Source: Flavobacterium lacisediminis
GTDB lineage: Bacteria; Bacteroidota; Bacteroidia; Flavobacteriales; Flavobacteriaceae
Assembly (NCBI RefSeq): GCF_025909975.1
Contig: NZ_JAPCIO010000001.1
Coordinates: 310,001-374,000, forward strand
Direction of reading: 5' to 3'
DNA: 64,000 bases
In this document: in pieces, positions 1 to 8,059 of the stretch
Layout of the letters: the number at the start of each line of letters is the position of its first letter
How positions within the stretch are numbered: the stretch's first letter is position 1
Made by a program: the position numbers and the translations under genes
Notes under the pieces: model-generated
The model's database searches: none
What the model was told of the DNA's origin: nothing
What the model saw: only the letters and a program-made list of their open reading frames with translations

Positions 1-343
1 ACAACTGTTCTGGATTTTTCCCTCTTCCTAAATCAATTCTTATGTGTGTTGGCAATACTTCTTTTGGTAAATTAAAAACAACCTCTTGAGCCTGAGTTGA
101 TCCTTTAATATCTGCCCATACAGTTTTCTTATCATCAAAATTTATTGTACCGTCTTCAGTATAAAACAAGCAAGCTTTGTCATCTTTCTCTGCAACAATG
201 TTAAATGCTACTCTAACTAATGTTTTGTCAACGGATTCAACAGGTGTGTTTTCGGTAGTCGAAATAGTACTTTTGCTTTCTTCAGTTTCATTTTTACACG
301 AAAACATTGAAATACATAGTAATAATACAAATATTTTTTTCAT
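1..343 (-). CDS. Predicted lipoprotein, 3' end outside the window
   Basis: The reading frame starts at an ATG on the minus strand and is open to the left window edge (114 codons visible). The N-terminus has a short lipoprotein signal peptide: two lysines, a hydrophobic core and a lipobox ending in MFSC, so Cys16 would be lipidated. The residues after it (KNETEE) are acidic, resembling the lipoprotein surface-export signals described in Bacteroidetes; that reading is tentative. The rest is soluble and matches no family I recognise. It lies 42 bp downstream of the GT39 gene on the same strand, with its own possible -7 box at 365-372. It may belong to the polysaccharide operon or be a separate unit. 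Confidence 0.75.
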   Translation of the reverse strand, partial: MKKIFVLLLCISMFSCKNETEESKSTISTTENTPVESVDKTLVRVAFNIVAEKDDKACLFYTEDGTINFDDKKTVWADIKGSTQAQEVVFNLPKEVLPTHIRIDLGRGKNPEQL

Positions 344-364
344 TTTATCGTTTTTTTATTTGCG

Positions 365-372
365 CAAATGTA
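365..372 (-). promoter_or_regulatory. Possible -7 promoter box for the first lipoprotein gene
   Basis: Read on the minus strand the eight bases are TACATTTG, matching the Bacteroidetes -7 consensus TAnnTTTG, about 20 bp before the lipoprotein ATG. No convincing -33 TTG was seen at the normal spacing, so the call is weak. Confidence 0.35.
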
Positions 373-385
373 AAAGTTTTTTTTG

Positions 386-2227
386 TTATTTAATAATTTT
401 ATCAGAAACAAACAATCCTTTTTTTGCTAATTTTTTGTTTTCCAGATAAATTCCTACTTTATATTCTTCATTATTTAAATTACTAATTTCAAAATCTGCT
501 TTAAAACCAGAGTTGTCAGCGTTAAAATCGCATTTGAAATAACTTGTAACATCAGGCCTGTTTATAGATTGAATTGGAATTAGTTTTACTCTATCAATTT
601 GGGTATTGTTGTTTATTAGTACTAAATATAACTTTGTTTCTTCAGATGAAATATTGTTAAAATATGCCCATCCAGAAACCGAAAGTAAATTGTCTTTAAT
701 ATCAAAAATTTCAATGTTATTCATAAATGAATCTCCACTGTAAGTAGATTTTATATCTAATCCACTAAGATTTATAAATTGAGGAGTTTCTTTAGTTAGT
801 ACAAAATGCTTCGCCCACCCTTGAAATCCATCAAAAGATTCATCAATTACAAAGTTTTTGTTTATAAATTCTAAAGATTTATCGCTTGGTTGATAAACTT
901 TTCCAAATGCATCTAAATACCAAAAAGATTGAATCTTTGATGAATCGTTAATCATTTCGTTTATTAACGTTTCAAATTCTTTTTCAACTACCGGATTTTG
1001 TTCTGACTTATTAAAATAATAATCAAACCAATACTTTTGACTAGTATATACTTCGTGTTTTCTAGAGTTGTTTTCAATAACTGTATTTGAAGCTTCTCTA
1101 AATTGTGCTTTATTTGGTGAATCATAATATTTTTTTTCTAATACCAAATTAATTAGTGAAAAAATAATAATTAAAACTATTGCGAGATGTTTCAGGAATT
1201 TATTTTTTATTTCATTTATACCCCATGCAATAAATATATAAATTACTGGAATAACACTTGTAAAGTATCTAGTTAGTATTAGTGAAACTTCCCCGTATGA
1301 TTTAACAAGTAAAAATAGCACAAAAACAACTCCCCAAAATAGTAAAAATGTGAATGCTAATAGTTTATTATTATTTGAAACATTTCCTTTTAGTTTAAAT
1401 AAATTAAACAATAGGAATTGAAATACTACCAAATACAAAAACAATAAAAATTCTGAGTTTCCGAAAACTTCTTTAATCATTATTGTAAAAGAATCTTGTG
1501 TTGGTTTTGGTACCCAAAATTCTCCTTTTCCAAAAAGTAATATAAATTTTTGAATGTTTGGCAAAAATATTAGAATTGTAATTATCCCAATTATAAAAAA
1601 CTGTTTTAATATATCTTTTGAGATTTTTTGTTTTGTTTGATAAAAATAAAAAAGGATAAAAATAAACTGACTAAAAAGATTTATAAATCCAAAAAAATTA
1701 ATGTTTAATAATAAACCTGCCGATAATCCGTAAAAAACTGCATTTTTTAAACTTTTGTCATTTAAAAAACACCATAGCCTATAATAAACAAAAATAGTTA
1801 CTGCTAAATATAAAGAATATGGTCTAGCTTCTTGAGAAATATATATGTGATAATGACTTAAGCAAAACAATAAAGAGACTATTAATGCGGTATTTTTATT
1901 AATAATTTTTTTTGTTAATATATAAATTAAATATATTGAAATAATACCTCCAAAAACCGAAAAAAGTCTTGCAATAATAGAATTAAACCCAAATAAAGCA
2001 TGAAATATTTTTAATAAAATAAAATATAAATAGGGAAAACCATCTCTATTATTTACCTCATCAATTACTGTCGAAAATGAATTTTCTGGATTTGAAATAT
2101 TCATTGTATAAATTTCATCCATCCATAAACTCTGATAATCAATTTTGTATAATCTTAAAAAAATTGCAACAAATAATATTGATATTATCCATTTGTTGTT
2201 TAATAATTGATTAATAATTTTTTTCAT
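386..2227 (-). CDS. GT39/ArnT-like integral membrane glycosyltransferase
   Basis: A 613-residue protein with many hydrophobic helices over about the first 380 residues, followed by a soluble C-terminal domain of about 230 residues. The motif SLWMDEIYT near residues 33-41 (Asp37-Glu38) is the first-loop acidic motif of the GT39/PMT/ArnT superfamily, whose members transfer a sugar from a polyprenyl-phosphate carrier on the outer face of the cytoplasmic membrane. Last gene of a five-gene operon: its start overlaps the wecE-like stop by 4 bp. The aminotransferase, formyltransferase and ArnC-like enzyme upstream suggest it uses an undecaprenyl-phosphate-linked amino sugar. The donor is inferred and the acceptor (lipid A, glycan or protein) is unknown. 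Confidence 0.8.
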   Translation of the reverse strand: MKKIINQLLNNKWIISILFVAIFLRLYKIDYQSLWMDEIYTMNISNPENSFSTVIDEVNNRDGFPYLYFILLKIFHALFGFNSIIARLFSVFGGIISIYLIYILTKKIINKNTALIVSLLFCLSHYHIYISQEARPYSLYLAVTIFVYYRLWCFLNDKSLKNAVFYGLSAGLLLNINFFGFINLFSQFIFILFYFYQTKQKISKDILKQFFIIGIITILIFLPNIQKFILLFGKGEFWVPKPTQDSFTIMIKEVFGNSEFLLFLYLVVFQFLLFNLFKLKGNVSNNNKLLAFTFLLFWGVVFVLFLLVKSYGEVSLILTRYFTSVIPVIYIFIAWGINEIKNKFLKHLAIVLIIIFSLINLVLEKKYYDSPNKAQFREASNTVIENNSRKHEVYTSQKYWFDYYFNKSEQNPVVEKEFETLINEMINDSSKIQSFWYLDAFGKVYQPSDKSLEFINKNFVIDESFDGFQGWAKHFVLTKETPQFINLSGLDIKSTYSGDSFMNNIEIFDIKDNLLSVSGWAYFNNISSEETKLYLVLINNNTQIDRVKLIPIQSINRPDVTSYFKCDFNADNSGFKADFEISNLNNEEYKVGIYLENKKLAKKGLFVSDKIIK

Positions 2228-3351
2228 TTGATATTTAATAATTGATTAATAACAGTTTGTATATCTAACTCATAAAACAATGGTAATCTTAACAGTGTAT
2301 TTGTAAAAACATCCGTATTTGGTAGTACTCTATTATCATGTTTATCTAAATAAAAAGGACTTGAATGTAGACTAATATAATGAAAAACAGGGTGAGTGTC
2401 TTTTGATTTTAGTTTATTAATTATATGCGTTCTCTGTTCAATACTTTTGCATTTTAAAAAAAACATATGTGCATTATTTGTTGCATAACTTGGAATTTGA
2501 GGTAATTCAATTTCATTTTCCTTTGCCCAATCTGCTAATTTTAAATAATACTCTCTCCAAAGCTGATTTCTAACTTTTTGAATGTTTTCTAAATTTTCTA
2601 ATTGTGCCCATAAAAATGCAGCTACAATTTCTGACGGCAAAAATGAACTTCCAATATCTACCCAACCATATTTATCTACTTCACCTCTGAAAAAAGAAGA
2701 ACGATTGGTTCCTTTCTCCCAAATAATTTCAGCTCTATTGATAAATTGTTTATCATTAATAACTAACATTCCGCCTTCTCCGGAAATAATATTCTTGGTT
2801 TCATGGAATGAAAACGCTGCTAAATGTCCTATAGAACCTAAGGCTTTTTTTGTGCCATCTTTTCCTGTAAAATAACTATCAATAGCTTGAGCTGCGTCTT
2901 CAACCACAAATAAATCATACTTTCTTGCTAAATCCATAATCACATCCATATCACAAGCTACTCCGGCATAATGAACGGGAACAATTGCTTTTGTTTTGGA
3001 TGTAATTAAAGCCTCTATTTTAGTCGCATCCATATTTGGATGATTCATCATGCTATCGGCAAATACGATTTTGGCTCCTCTAAGTACAAATGCATTTGCG
3101 GTAGATACAAAAGTGTAAGATGGCATGATTACCTCATCTCCTTCTTTTATATTAATCAAAATCGCAGCCATTTCTAACGCATCGGTACATGAAGTGGTTA
3201 ACAAAGCTTTTTTGAAGCCATAATTAGACTCGAAAAACTGTTGACATTTTTGTGTAAAAATTCCGTTACCAGAAATCTTGCCCGATTTTACAGCTTCTTC
3301 TATATATTGTGTTTCTTTGCCCGTTAAATAAGGTTTGTTAAATGGTATCAT
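2224..3351 (-). CDS. wecE: dTDP-4-amino-4,6-dideoxygalactose transaminase
   Basis: A PLP-dependent sugar aminotransferase of the DegT/DnrJ/EryC1 family, 375 residues, the length typical of WecE/RffA. The Schiff-base lysine is Lys186 in SFHETKNIISGEGG, and the HETKN form is characteristic of WecE. The EDAAQ motif (151-155) holds the Asp that contacts the PLP nitrogen. WecE converts dTDP-4-keto-6-deoxyglucose to dTDP-Fuc4N with glutamate as amino donor. Its substrate can be made by rfbA and rfbB about 8 kb upstream. It overlaps the formyltransferase gene by 14 bp and the GT39 gene by 4 bp, so translational coupling is likely. Family assignment is strong; the stereochemistry of the product is inferred from WecE-type features. 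Confidence 0.88.
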   Translation of the reverse strand: MIPFNKPYLTGKETQYIEEAVKSGKISGNGIFTQKCQQFFESNYGFKKALLTTSCTDALEMAAILINIKEGDEVIMPSYTFVSTANAFVLRGAKIVFADSMMNHPNMDATKIEALITSKTKAIVPVHYAGVACDMDVIMDLARKYDLFVVEDAAQAIDSYFTGKDGTKKALGSIGHLAAFSFHETKNIISGEGGMLVINDKQFINRAEIIWEKGTNRSSFFRGEVDKYGWVDIGSSFLPSEIVAAFLWAQLENLENIQKVRNQLWREYYLKLADWAKENEIELPQIPSYATNNAHMFFLKCKSIEQRTHIINKLKSKDTHPVFHYISLHSSPFYLDKHDNRVLPNTDVFTNTLLRLPLFYELDIQTVINQLLNIK

Positions 3352-4024
3352 GTTCTTTTTTTAATTTAACCCAAAAATTTTCTTCAAAATCTAAATTAGA
3401 AACTGGAAGTCTCGGAGAAAATATTATCTCTTTATCATTAATAATTACTCTTTCTGTACCTTCTTTTTTTATTTCTATTTTAGTACAGATTCCACCTAAA
3501 ATTGCTAAACAAGATGTTTTAAAAACAGTATCTATAATTTCTTTGTCGTTATTCCAATCCACTGCAAAACAACCTTGATGAATGATTTTACCTGCATCTA
3601 CAATTTCGTTTACTTCATGACAGGTGCCGCCAATAAAACCAACATTTTGTTCTTTCGCTTTTTCAACTGTTTCCATTCCTATAAAACCTGCAAAACTTGG
3701 TAATAACGAATAATGCAAATTAATGAATTTTGAAGGAAACATATTAAGTGTATCACTATCAATTATTTTATGGATGTTTGTAATGATAACATCTGGTTTT
3801 AATTGATTCAATTCGTTTTGTAGTTCTTTGGGTTCTGATCTTTTATATGCAACTTGATTATAATAAATATTATTTTTATTAGCGAATTTTTCGAGATTTG
3901 TTACTCTGTCAGCAATAATCCCTACAATTTGAATTGGAAGTTGTAGCTTTTCAATCGCGAAAAAAATAAATTTTAAGGTTCCACCTCCGCCTGATACCAA
4001 AAAAACTATTTTCTTTTTATTCAT
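3338..4024 (-). CDS. PurN-like formyltransferase, probably acting on an amino sugar
   Basis: A 228-residue protein with the glycinamide-ribotide-formyltransferase fold. It has an N-terminal SGGGGT loop (11-16) and keeps the three catalytic residues of the PurN/Fmt superfamily: Asn102 and His104 in INLHYSLLPS, and Asp143 in IVDAGKI. The family uses N10-formyltetrahydrofolate to formylate an amine. It overlaps the GT2 gene upstream and wecE downstream and is larger and more divergent than housekeeping PurN. From context I infer it formylates the 4-amino group of the dTDP sugar made by WecE, much as the ArnA N-domain formylates UDP-Ara4N. A second PurN or another amine substrate cannot be excluded. 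Confidence 0.72.
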   Translation of the reverse strand: MNKKKIVFLVSGGGGTLKFIFFAIEKLQLPIQIVGIIADRVTNLEKFANKNNIYYNQVAYKRSEPKELQNELNQLKPDVIITNIHKIIDSDTLNMFPSKFINLHYSLLPSFAGFIGMETVEKAKEQNVGFIGGTCHEVNEIVDAGKIIHQGCFAVDWNNDKEIIDTVFKTSCLAILGGICTKIEIKKEGTERVIINDKEIIFSPRLPVSNLDFEENFWVKLKKEHDTI

Positions 4025-4943
4025 ATATTTTTTTTATTATAGCATTTGGTCTGCCCTGTACTTGTTTAAAAATTTTAAAAATATAAATACCTATTAATCC
4101 TAAAAAGGTAGAGATAATTCCTAAAATTAAAACATTAATAGCTACAATTGATGTCCAACCCAATTGTACTTCATCTTGATAAATTAATTTTTGAAAAGCT
4201 AAATATATTAAAAATAGGAAGCTAAAGAAAGAAATTGAAATACCAATATAAAATAACCATTCTAGTGGTTTTCCAGAAAAAGAAGTAATAGCTTGTAACA
4301 TTAATTCGGCTCTTCTTTTTAAGGTGTAAGTGCTAGCGCCCTGTCTTAAACCTTTTTTTACTGCAATTCCTTTTTGATTAAAACCTACCCAATAAAACAT
4401 ACCACCAATAAATAAATTAGCGTCTTGTAAACGTAATAACTCGTTTACATATTGCCTTGTCATTAATCTTTCGGTAAGAATATTGTGTGGAATTTTTGTG
4501 TCTGATAATTTATTAATTAAAATCCAAAAAATACTTCCTGCTTTTTTTTCAATAAAACTCCCTTTTCTTGTTTCTTGATAACCATAGACAACATCTAAAG
4601 TATTGTCGTTTATTATTTCATTATAATATTCAACTAAAACGCTTGGTGGTGTTTCTAAATCATTGTCAATTAAAAAAATATATTGCCCTGAAGCATAATT
4701 TAATCCCGCTTGTATTGCATAGTGATGTCCAAAATTTCTAGATAAATCTAAAATTTTTATTTGAGGAATATCACTTTTTCTTTCTAACAAATATTCTACA
4801 GAATCATCTGGTGAGCCATCATTAACAAAAACTAATTCAAAATCCGTGATTTTAATTATTTGTATACTGGCAATAATTTCCTTTAGAAAAGTTTCTAAAA
4901 AAGGTTTTGATTTATATAATGTTGTAACTACTGATAAAGTCAT
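4017..4943 (-). CDS. ArnC/GtrB-type polyprenyl-phosphate glycosyltransferase (GT2)
   Basis: 308 residues: an N-terminal GT-A domain with NDGSPDD (41-47) and a DND metal site (93-95), then two predicted transmembrane helices near 229-250 and 266-290. This architecture is shared by dolichol-phosphate-mannose synthase, GtrB and ArnC, which move a nucleotide-linked sugar onto a polyprenyl phosphate at the inner face of the membrane. Its start overlaps the ATP-grasp stop by 4 bp and its end overlaps the formyltransferase by 8 bp. Placement beside a formyltransferase and a GT39 enzyme favours an ArnC-like role with a formamido sugar. Substrate is inferred. Confidence 0.8.
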   Translation of the reverse strand: MTLSVVTTLYKSKPFLETFLKEIIASIQIIKITDFELVFVNDGSPDDSVEYLLERKSDIPQIKILDLSRNFGHHYAIQAGLNYASGQYIFLIDNDLETPPSVLVEYYNEIINDNTLDVVYGYQETRKGSFIEKKAGSIFWILINKLSDTKIPHNILTERLMTRQYVNELLRLQDANLFIGGMFYWVGFNQKGIAVKKGLRQGASTYTLKRRAELMLQAITSFSGKPLEWLFYIGISISFFSFLFLIYLAFQKLIYQDEVQLGWTSIVAINVLILGIISTFLGLIGIYIFKIFKQVQGRPNAIIKKIYE

Positions 4944-6052
4944 AATAATTCAATTCTTTTGTTGTCTTGATAAATTAAATACCCCGACCTATCGTTACTA
5001 TTTGTAATGTTTTTTAATTCTAAATTTTGAATGTCTTTTTGAAAATCAAAATCATTTTTTTGGTTAAAAAAAGGCAATAATTTTTCTGTTTCTTTGCATA
5101 AAAAATAAACCCCTGCACATTTACTTTTTGTACAAACAGGTTGTTGAAATTGATTTAAGGCAACATCAATAACTCCTTTCAAAAAATCATATCCCGTAGT
5201 TAATTCGACTAAATGAGAGCCTATAAAATCTCCACCCATTCTAGCGCCAACCTCAATAACAAAAACTTCGCCTTTAGGTGTAATTTTAAATTCGGAATGA
5301 CTTGCCCCATATTTTATTTCTAATGCATTTAAACATTTTATGGTTTCCTTTTTTATTTTTTCTTGAATTTCAAGTGATAATTGAGTGGGTTGATGATGAG
5401 CAAGTTCTACAAAATGAGGTACTTCTGTTGTTATTTTATCAGTTATAGTTAAAATCGTATGTTCGCCTTCCCAGGATATAGTTTCTACACTAACCTCTAC
5501 TCCTTCAATATACTCCTCAATAATTACTTTTTTTGAAAAAGACTCTTTAATAGCCTCTAGAGTTGCATTTTCGAGCTCTTTAAAGTTATTTACTTTTGAA
5601 ACACCTCTACTCCCCGAACGATCAACAGGCTTAACTATTAAAGGAAAGTCAAATTTAGTGTAATCGATTTCTGATGTTGAAGTTTCAATAAAATTAGGTG
5701 TATTACAACTATTTCTTTTAAAAGCATTTCTCATTTCAAACTTATTAGTTGAAATAATTGAAGAACTATACGAATTAGAAATCAAATTCAATGATTGCGC
5801 AACATAACATACTGTTGGTACTACCATATCTGTAGCAATAGTTGTAATGCCGTTAATTTTTATTTCTTCGCATTTTGCCAAAATTAAATCTTTATCTAAA
5901 ACAGATATAGGATAAAAAAAATCAGCAAAATCTTTACAAACAGCTCCTTCTAACCAAGAAAAGCAATGTGTTTCCACCCCCATTTGTTTTGCTTTTAAAA
6001 CAATGGGAAGCTGCAAATAACTCGCTCCTATGATGGCTAATTTCTTTTTCAC
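4940..6052 (-). CDS. ATP-grasp enzyme of the carbamoyl-phosphate-synthase-like group
   Basis: 370 residues. An N-terminal Rossmann-like pre-ATP-grasp domain starts KKLAIIGAS. The central ATP-grasp has the glycine-rich loop KPVDRSGSRG (141-150), IEEYIEGVEVSVE, and a C-terminal metal-binding VIEVGARMGGD segment. Such enzymes join a carboxylate (via acyl phosphate) to an amine or other nucleophile. First gene of a five-gene overlapping operon. It may couple an amino or other acid to the 4-amino sugar or supply a modified precursor. The exact substrates cannot be read from the sequence. Confidence 0.75.
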   Translation of the reverse strand: MKKKLAIIGASYLQLPIVLKAKQMGVETHCFSWLEGAVCKDFADFFYPISVLDKDLILAKCEEIKINGITTIATDMVVPTVCYVAQSLNLISNSYSSSIISTNKFEMRNAFKRNSCNTPNFIETSTSEIDYTKFDFPLIVKPVDRSGSRGVSKVNNFKELENATLEAIKESFSKKVIIEEYIEGVEVSVETISWEGEHTILTITDKITTEVPHFVELAHHQPTQLSLEIQEKIKKETIKCLNALEIKYGASHSEFKITPKGEVFVIEVGARMGGDFIGSHLVELTTGYDFLKGVIDVALNQFQQPVCTKSKCAGVYFLCKETEKLLPFFNQKNDFDFQKDIQNLELKNITNSNDRSGYLIYQDNKRIELL

Positions 6053-6184
6053 TAAAACTTAAATCTATTATTTTTTTTCTATAAATATAAAACTAATCCT
6101 ATTACTTAACTAAAGGTAAATTGATTTCTAAAAAACAATATTACAATTATAAAAACTAATACTTAAGCTAAACTTATGCGATCT

Positions 6185-6192
6185 CAAATTTA
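6185..6192 (-). promoter_or_regulatory. Possible -7 box upstream of the ATP-grasp operon
   Basis: On the minus strand this reads TAAATTTG, fitting TAnnTTTG. It lies in the 261-bp gap before the ATP-grasp gene, the largest gap in the polysaccharide locus, so a promoter is expected about here. A TTTTG run lies about 23 bp upstream, slightly wider than the usual -33/-7 spacing. The rest of the 6053-6313 gap shows nothing else I can name. Confidence 0.3.
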
Positions 6193-6313
6193 CATATCTA
6201 TATAAAATAATTCTACAAAAAACAGCAATAAATGTAATAAATGGTTGAATAAAAAATGAATCTCCATATTTGAAAATCCTACTTGTAAATTATTTTGCTA
6301 ATCGTTTAATCTA

Positions 6314-7285
6314 TTAGTCTTTATAAAAATTTACTTTTATTTCATTTTCAATAAAATTTAGATATTGCTTAATATTTGGTCCACTTATATGCTTCCTAGA
6401 ACTCAATTGTAATAACAGAACAACCAAGGTTACAGAAAACAATTGTAAAATAATGCCCAAAATAATCAATGTCAAACTTGATGCCCAACCAGGAATCGCA
6501 TTATCGGTAAATAATTTTTGGTATAATATATATAAAACAGAAATAGTACAAATGCCTATTCCATACAATGAATATCTAAGAATACGAATAGATAAAAAAT
6601 CAAAATAAACCGAAATTGAACTTAATCCGTAAACTATTAAACTATTAAAATTCATTTTAGAAACGCCCATATAACGTTTTCCTCTATCAAGTAATACTTT
6701 TTCAAATGGTATTTTAGATTGAATGATACCGCCCGAATAATGGTTCCAAATGTTATTTTGATGTACTACTTTTGAAAGTAATCTTTTTGGAATAACACTA
6801 AAATTTCCAAAACTTATCTTTTGTCCTGTTAAGAAGTAAAACAAATATTTATAAAAGAAATAACCAATCTTAAAATAAGTAGATTCTTGACGTTTTTTAC
6901 GTTGAGCAAAAATGATTTTCTTTTCTTTTTCTAGCTCTGCTTTGTTGATTAATTCCTTAATGTCTTTTGGTTTATCTTCTCCATCACTATCCATTACCAC
7001 AACAAAATCATAATCAGAAATTTCATTGTAAATATATTGTAAACCAACAGCAATAGCTCTTTGGTGACCAATGTTAATTTTTAAATTTAAAACGGTAGTA
7101 GGTATATTCTTGAAATCAAAATCTTCTGGAATTTCTTCAGTAGAACCATCATTTACTGCTACTACAAAAAAATTATAATCATTTAAGTTGTCTCTTAAAT
7201 GACTAATTTCTTGAATCAAAACAACAAAGCTTTCCCAGTCGTTATAAACGGGAGTTAAGCAATAGATGTTTTTCTTTTGATTCAT
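6314..7285 (-). CDS. GT2 glycosyltransferase with C-terminal membrane anchor (GtrB-like)
   Basis: 323 residues. The N-terminal GT-A domain has VNDGS and the metal-binding D-S-D of VVVMDSDGED. Two predicted membrane helices follow at about 230-255 and 268-293. It is a second polyprenyl-phosphate-sugar synthase-like protein in the locus, but distinct in sequence from the one at 4017-4943. It lies 2 bp downstream of the GIN-domain lipoprotein gene and ends the long rfb-linked transcription unit. Probable role: transfer of a nucleotide sugar to undecaprenyl phosphate for surface glycan decoration. Substrate unknown. Confidence 0.78.
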   Translation of the reverse strand: MNQKKNIYCLTPVYNDWESFVVLIQEISHLRDNLNDYNFFVVAVNDGSTEEIPEDFDFKNIPTTVLNLKINIGHQRAIAVGLQYIYNEISDYDFVVVMDSDGEDKPKDIKELINKAELEKEKKIIFAQRKKRQESTYFKIGYFFYKYLFYFLTGQKISFGNFSVIPKRLLSKVVHQNNIWNHYSGGIIQSKIPFEKVLLDRGKRYMGVSKMNFNSLIVYGLSSISVYFDFLSIRILRYSLYGIGICTISVLYILYQKLFTDNAIPGWASSLTLIILGIILQLFSVTLVVLLLQLSSRKHISGPNIKQYLNFIENEIKVNFYKD

Positions 7286-7287
7286 GT

Positions 7288-8058
7288 TTAAAAAATTACT
7301 CTTCCTCTGTAAACCTCTTCTACATCAACAATCGGTGGTACGTTTTTTAAAATAACATTTCCTGTTGCAAAAATAGTTCCTTCTATTTTTTGAACAGGGT
7401 AGACAAACATGTCGTTTGAACCTCTATGATATAATTTTATATTTTCAACTTGTAAGTTTTCTCCATAAAACCGTCCATCTCCGAAATAAAAATTTAATAA
7501 CATTTCTGTACAATTTCCATTAATATAAAAATTGGAAACATTATTGCTTTCAATAACTAACTGCCCGTTATCTACAGCTATTTGAAAATCAGCTGTTCCT
7601 GCCCCATCACCATCATCTCCAATTGAGAACAAACGAATAATTGGTGAGTGCAATATCCCATCGGATTTAATTTTTTGTTCGGTTTTACAATGCAATTCTA
7701 GTTCTTGAATTAAAGGCAGGTTAGTTCCATCTGGAATAGTAACATAAACCGTTGTTTGTCCGTAATCTCTAGCAATATTACAAGAAGAATTATCTTTAAT
7801 TACCAGCATATTTCCTTCTAGCTTAACATCTAAGTTGTCAATGATATTTTCCGATGTTTTAATTTTAACCTCGTAATTTGATCCTTCTTTAACAACTAAG
7901 CCTACACCATCATAAACTTTTATTTTGGAGAAATTCTCTAAAGGAAATGTTTGGGTTACTTGATTTCCATTTCCTTTAAAACAATCTTCGGAAATACCAC
8001 AACTCATTACCAAAATTAGGCAACACAAAGTAACTATATGTAAAATAATTTTTCTCAT
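7288..8058 (-). CDS. Head-GIN domain (DUF2807) lipoprotein
   Basis: 256 residues. Signal peptide with lipobox VMSC (Cys20), so a predicted lipoprotein. The mature part starts GNQVTQTFPLENFSKIKVYDGV-like, the typical opening of head-GIN/DUF2807 proteins, which form a right-handed beta-structure rich in short beta strands. Family function is not established; some are described as putative adhesin heads. Cysteines at SCNIARD and in the HCKTEQ region could form disulfides. It lies between the PagL-like gene (1-bp gap) and a GtrB-like gene (2-bp gap), so it is co-transcribed with envelope genes. A second, non-lipidated member lies at 27275-27943. Confidence 0.8.
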   Translation of the reverse strand: MRKIILHIVTLCCLILVMSCGISEDCFKGNGNQVTQTFPLENFSKIKVYDGVGLVVKEGSNYEVKIKTSENIIDNLDVKLEGNMLVIKDNSSCNIARDYGQTTVYVTIPDGTNLPLIQELELHCKTEQKIKSDGILHSPIIRLFSIGDDGDGAGTADFQIAVDNGQLVIESNNVSNFYINGNCTEMLLNFYFGDGRFYGENLQVENIKLYHRGSNDMFVYPVQKIEGTIFATGNVILKNVPPIVDVEEVYRGRVIF

Positions 8059-8059
8059 C

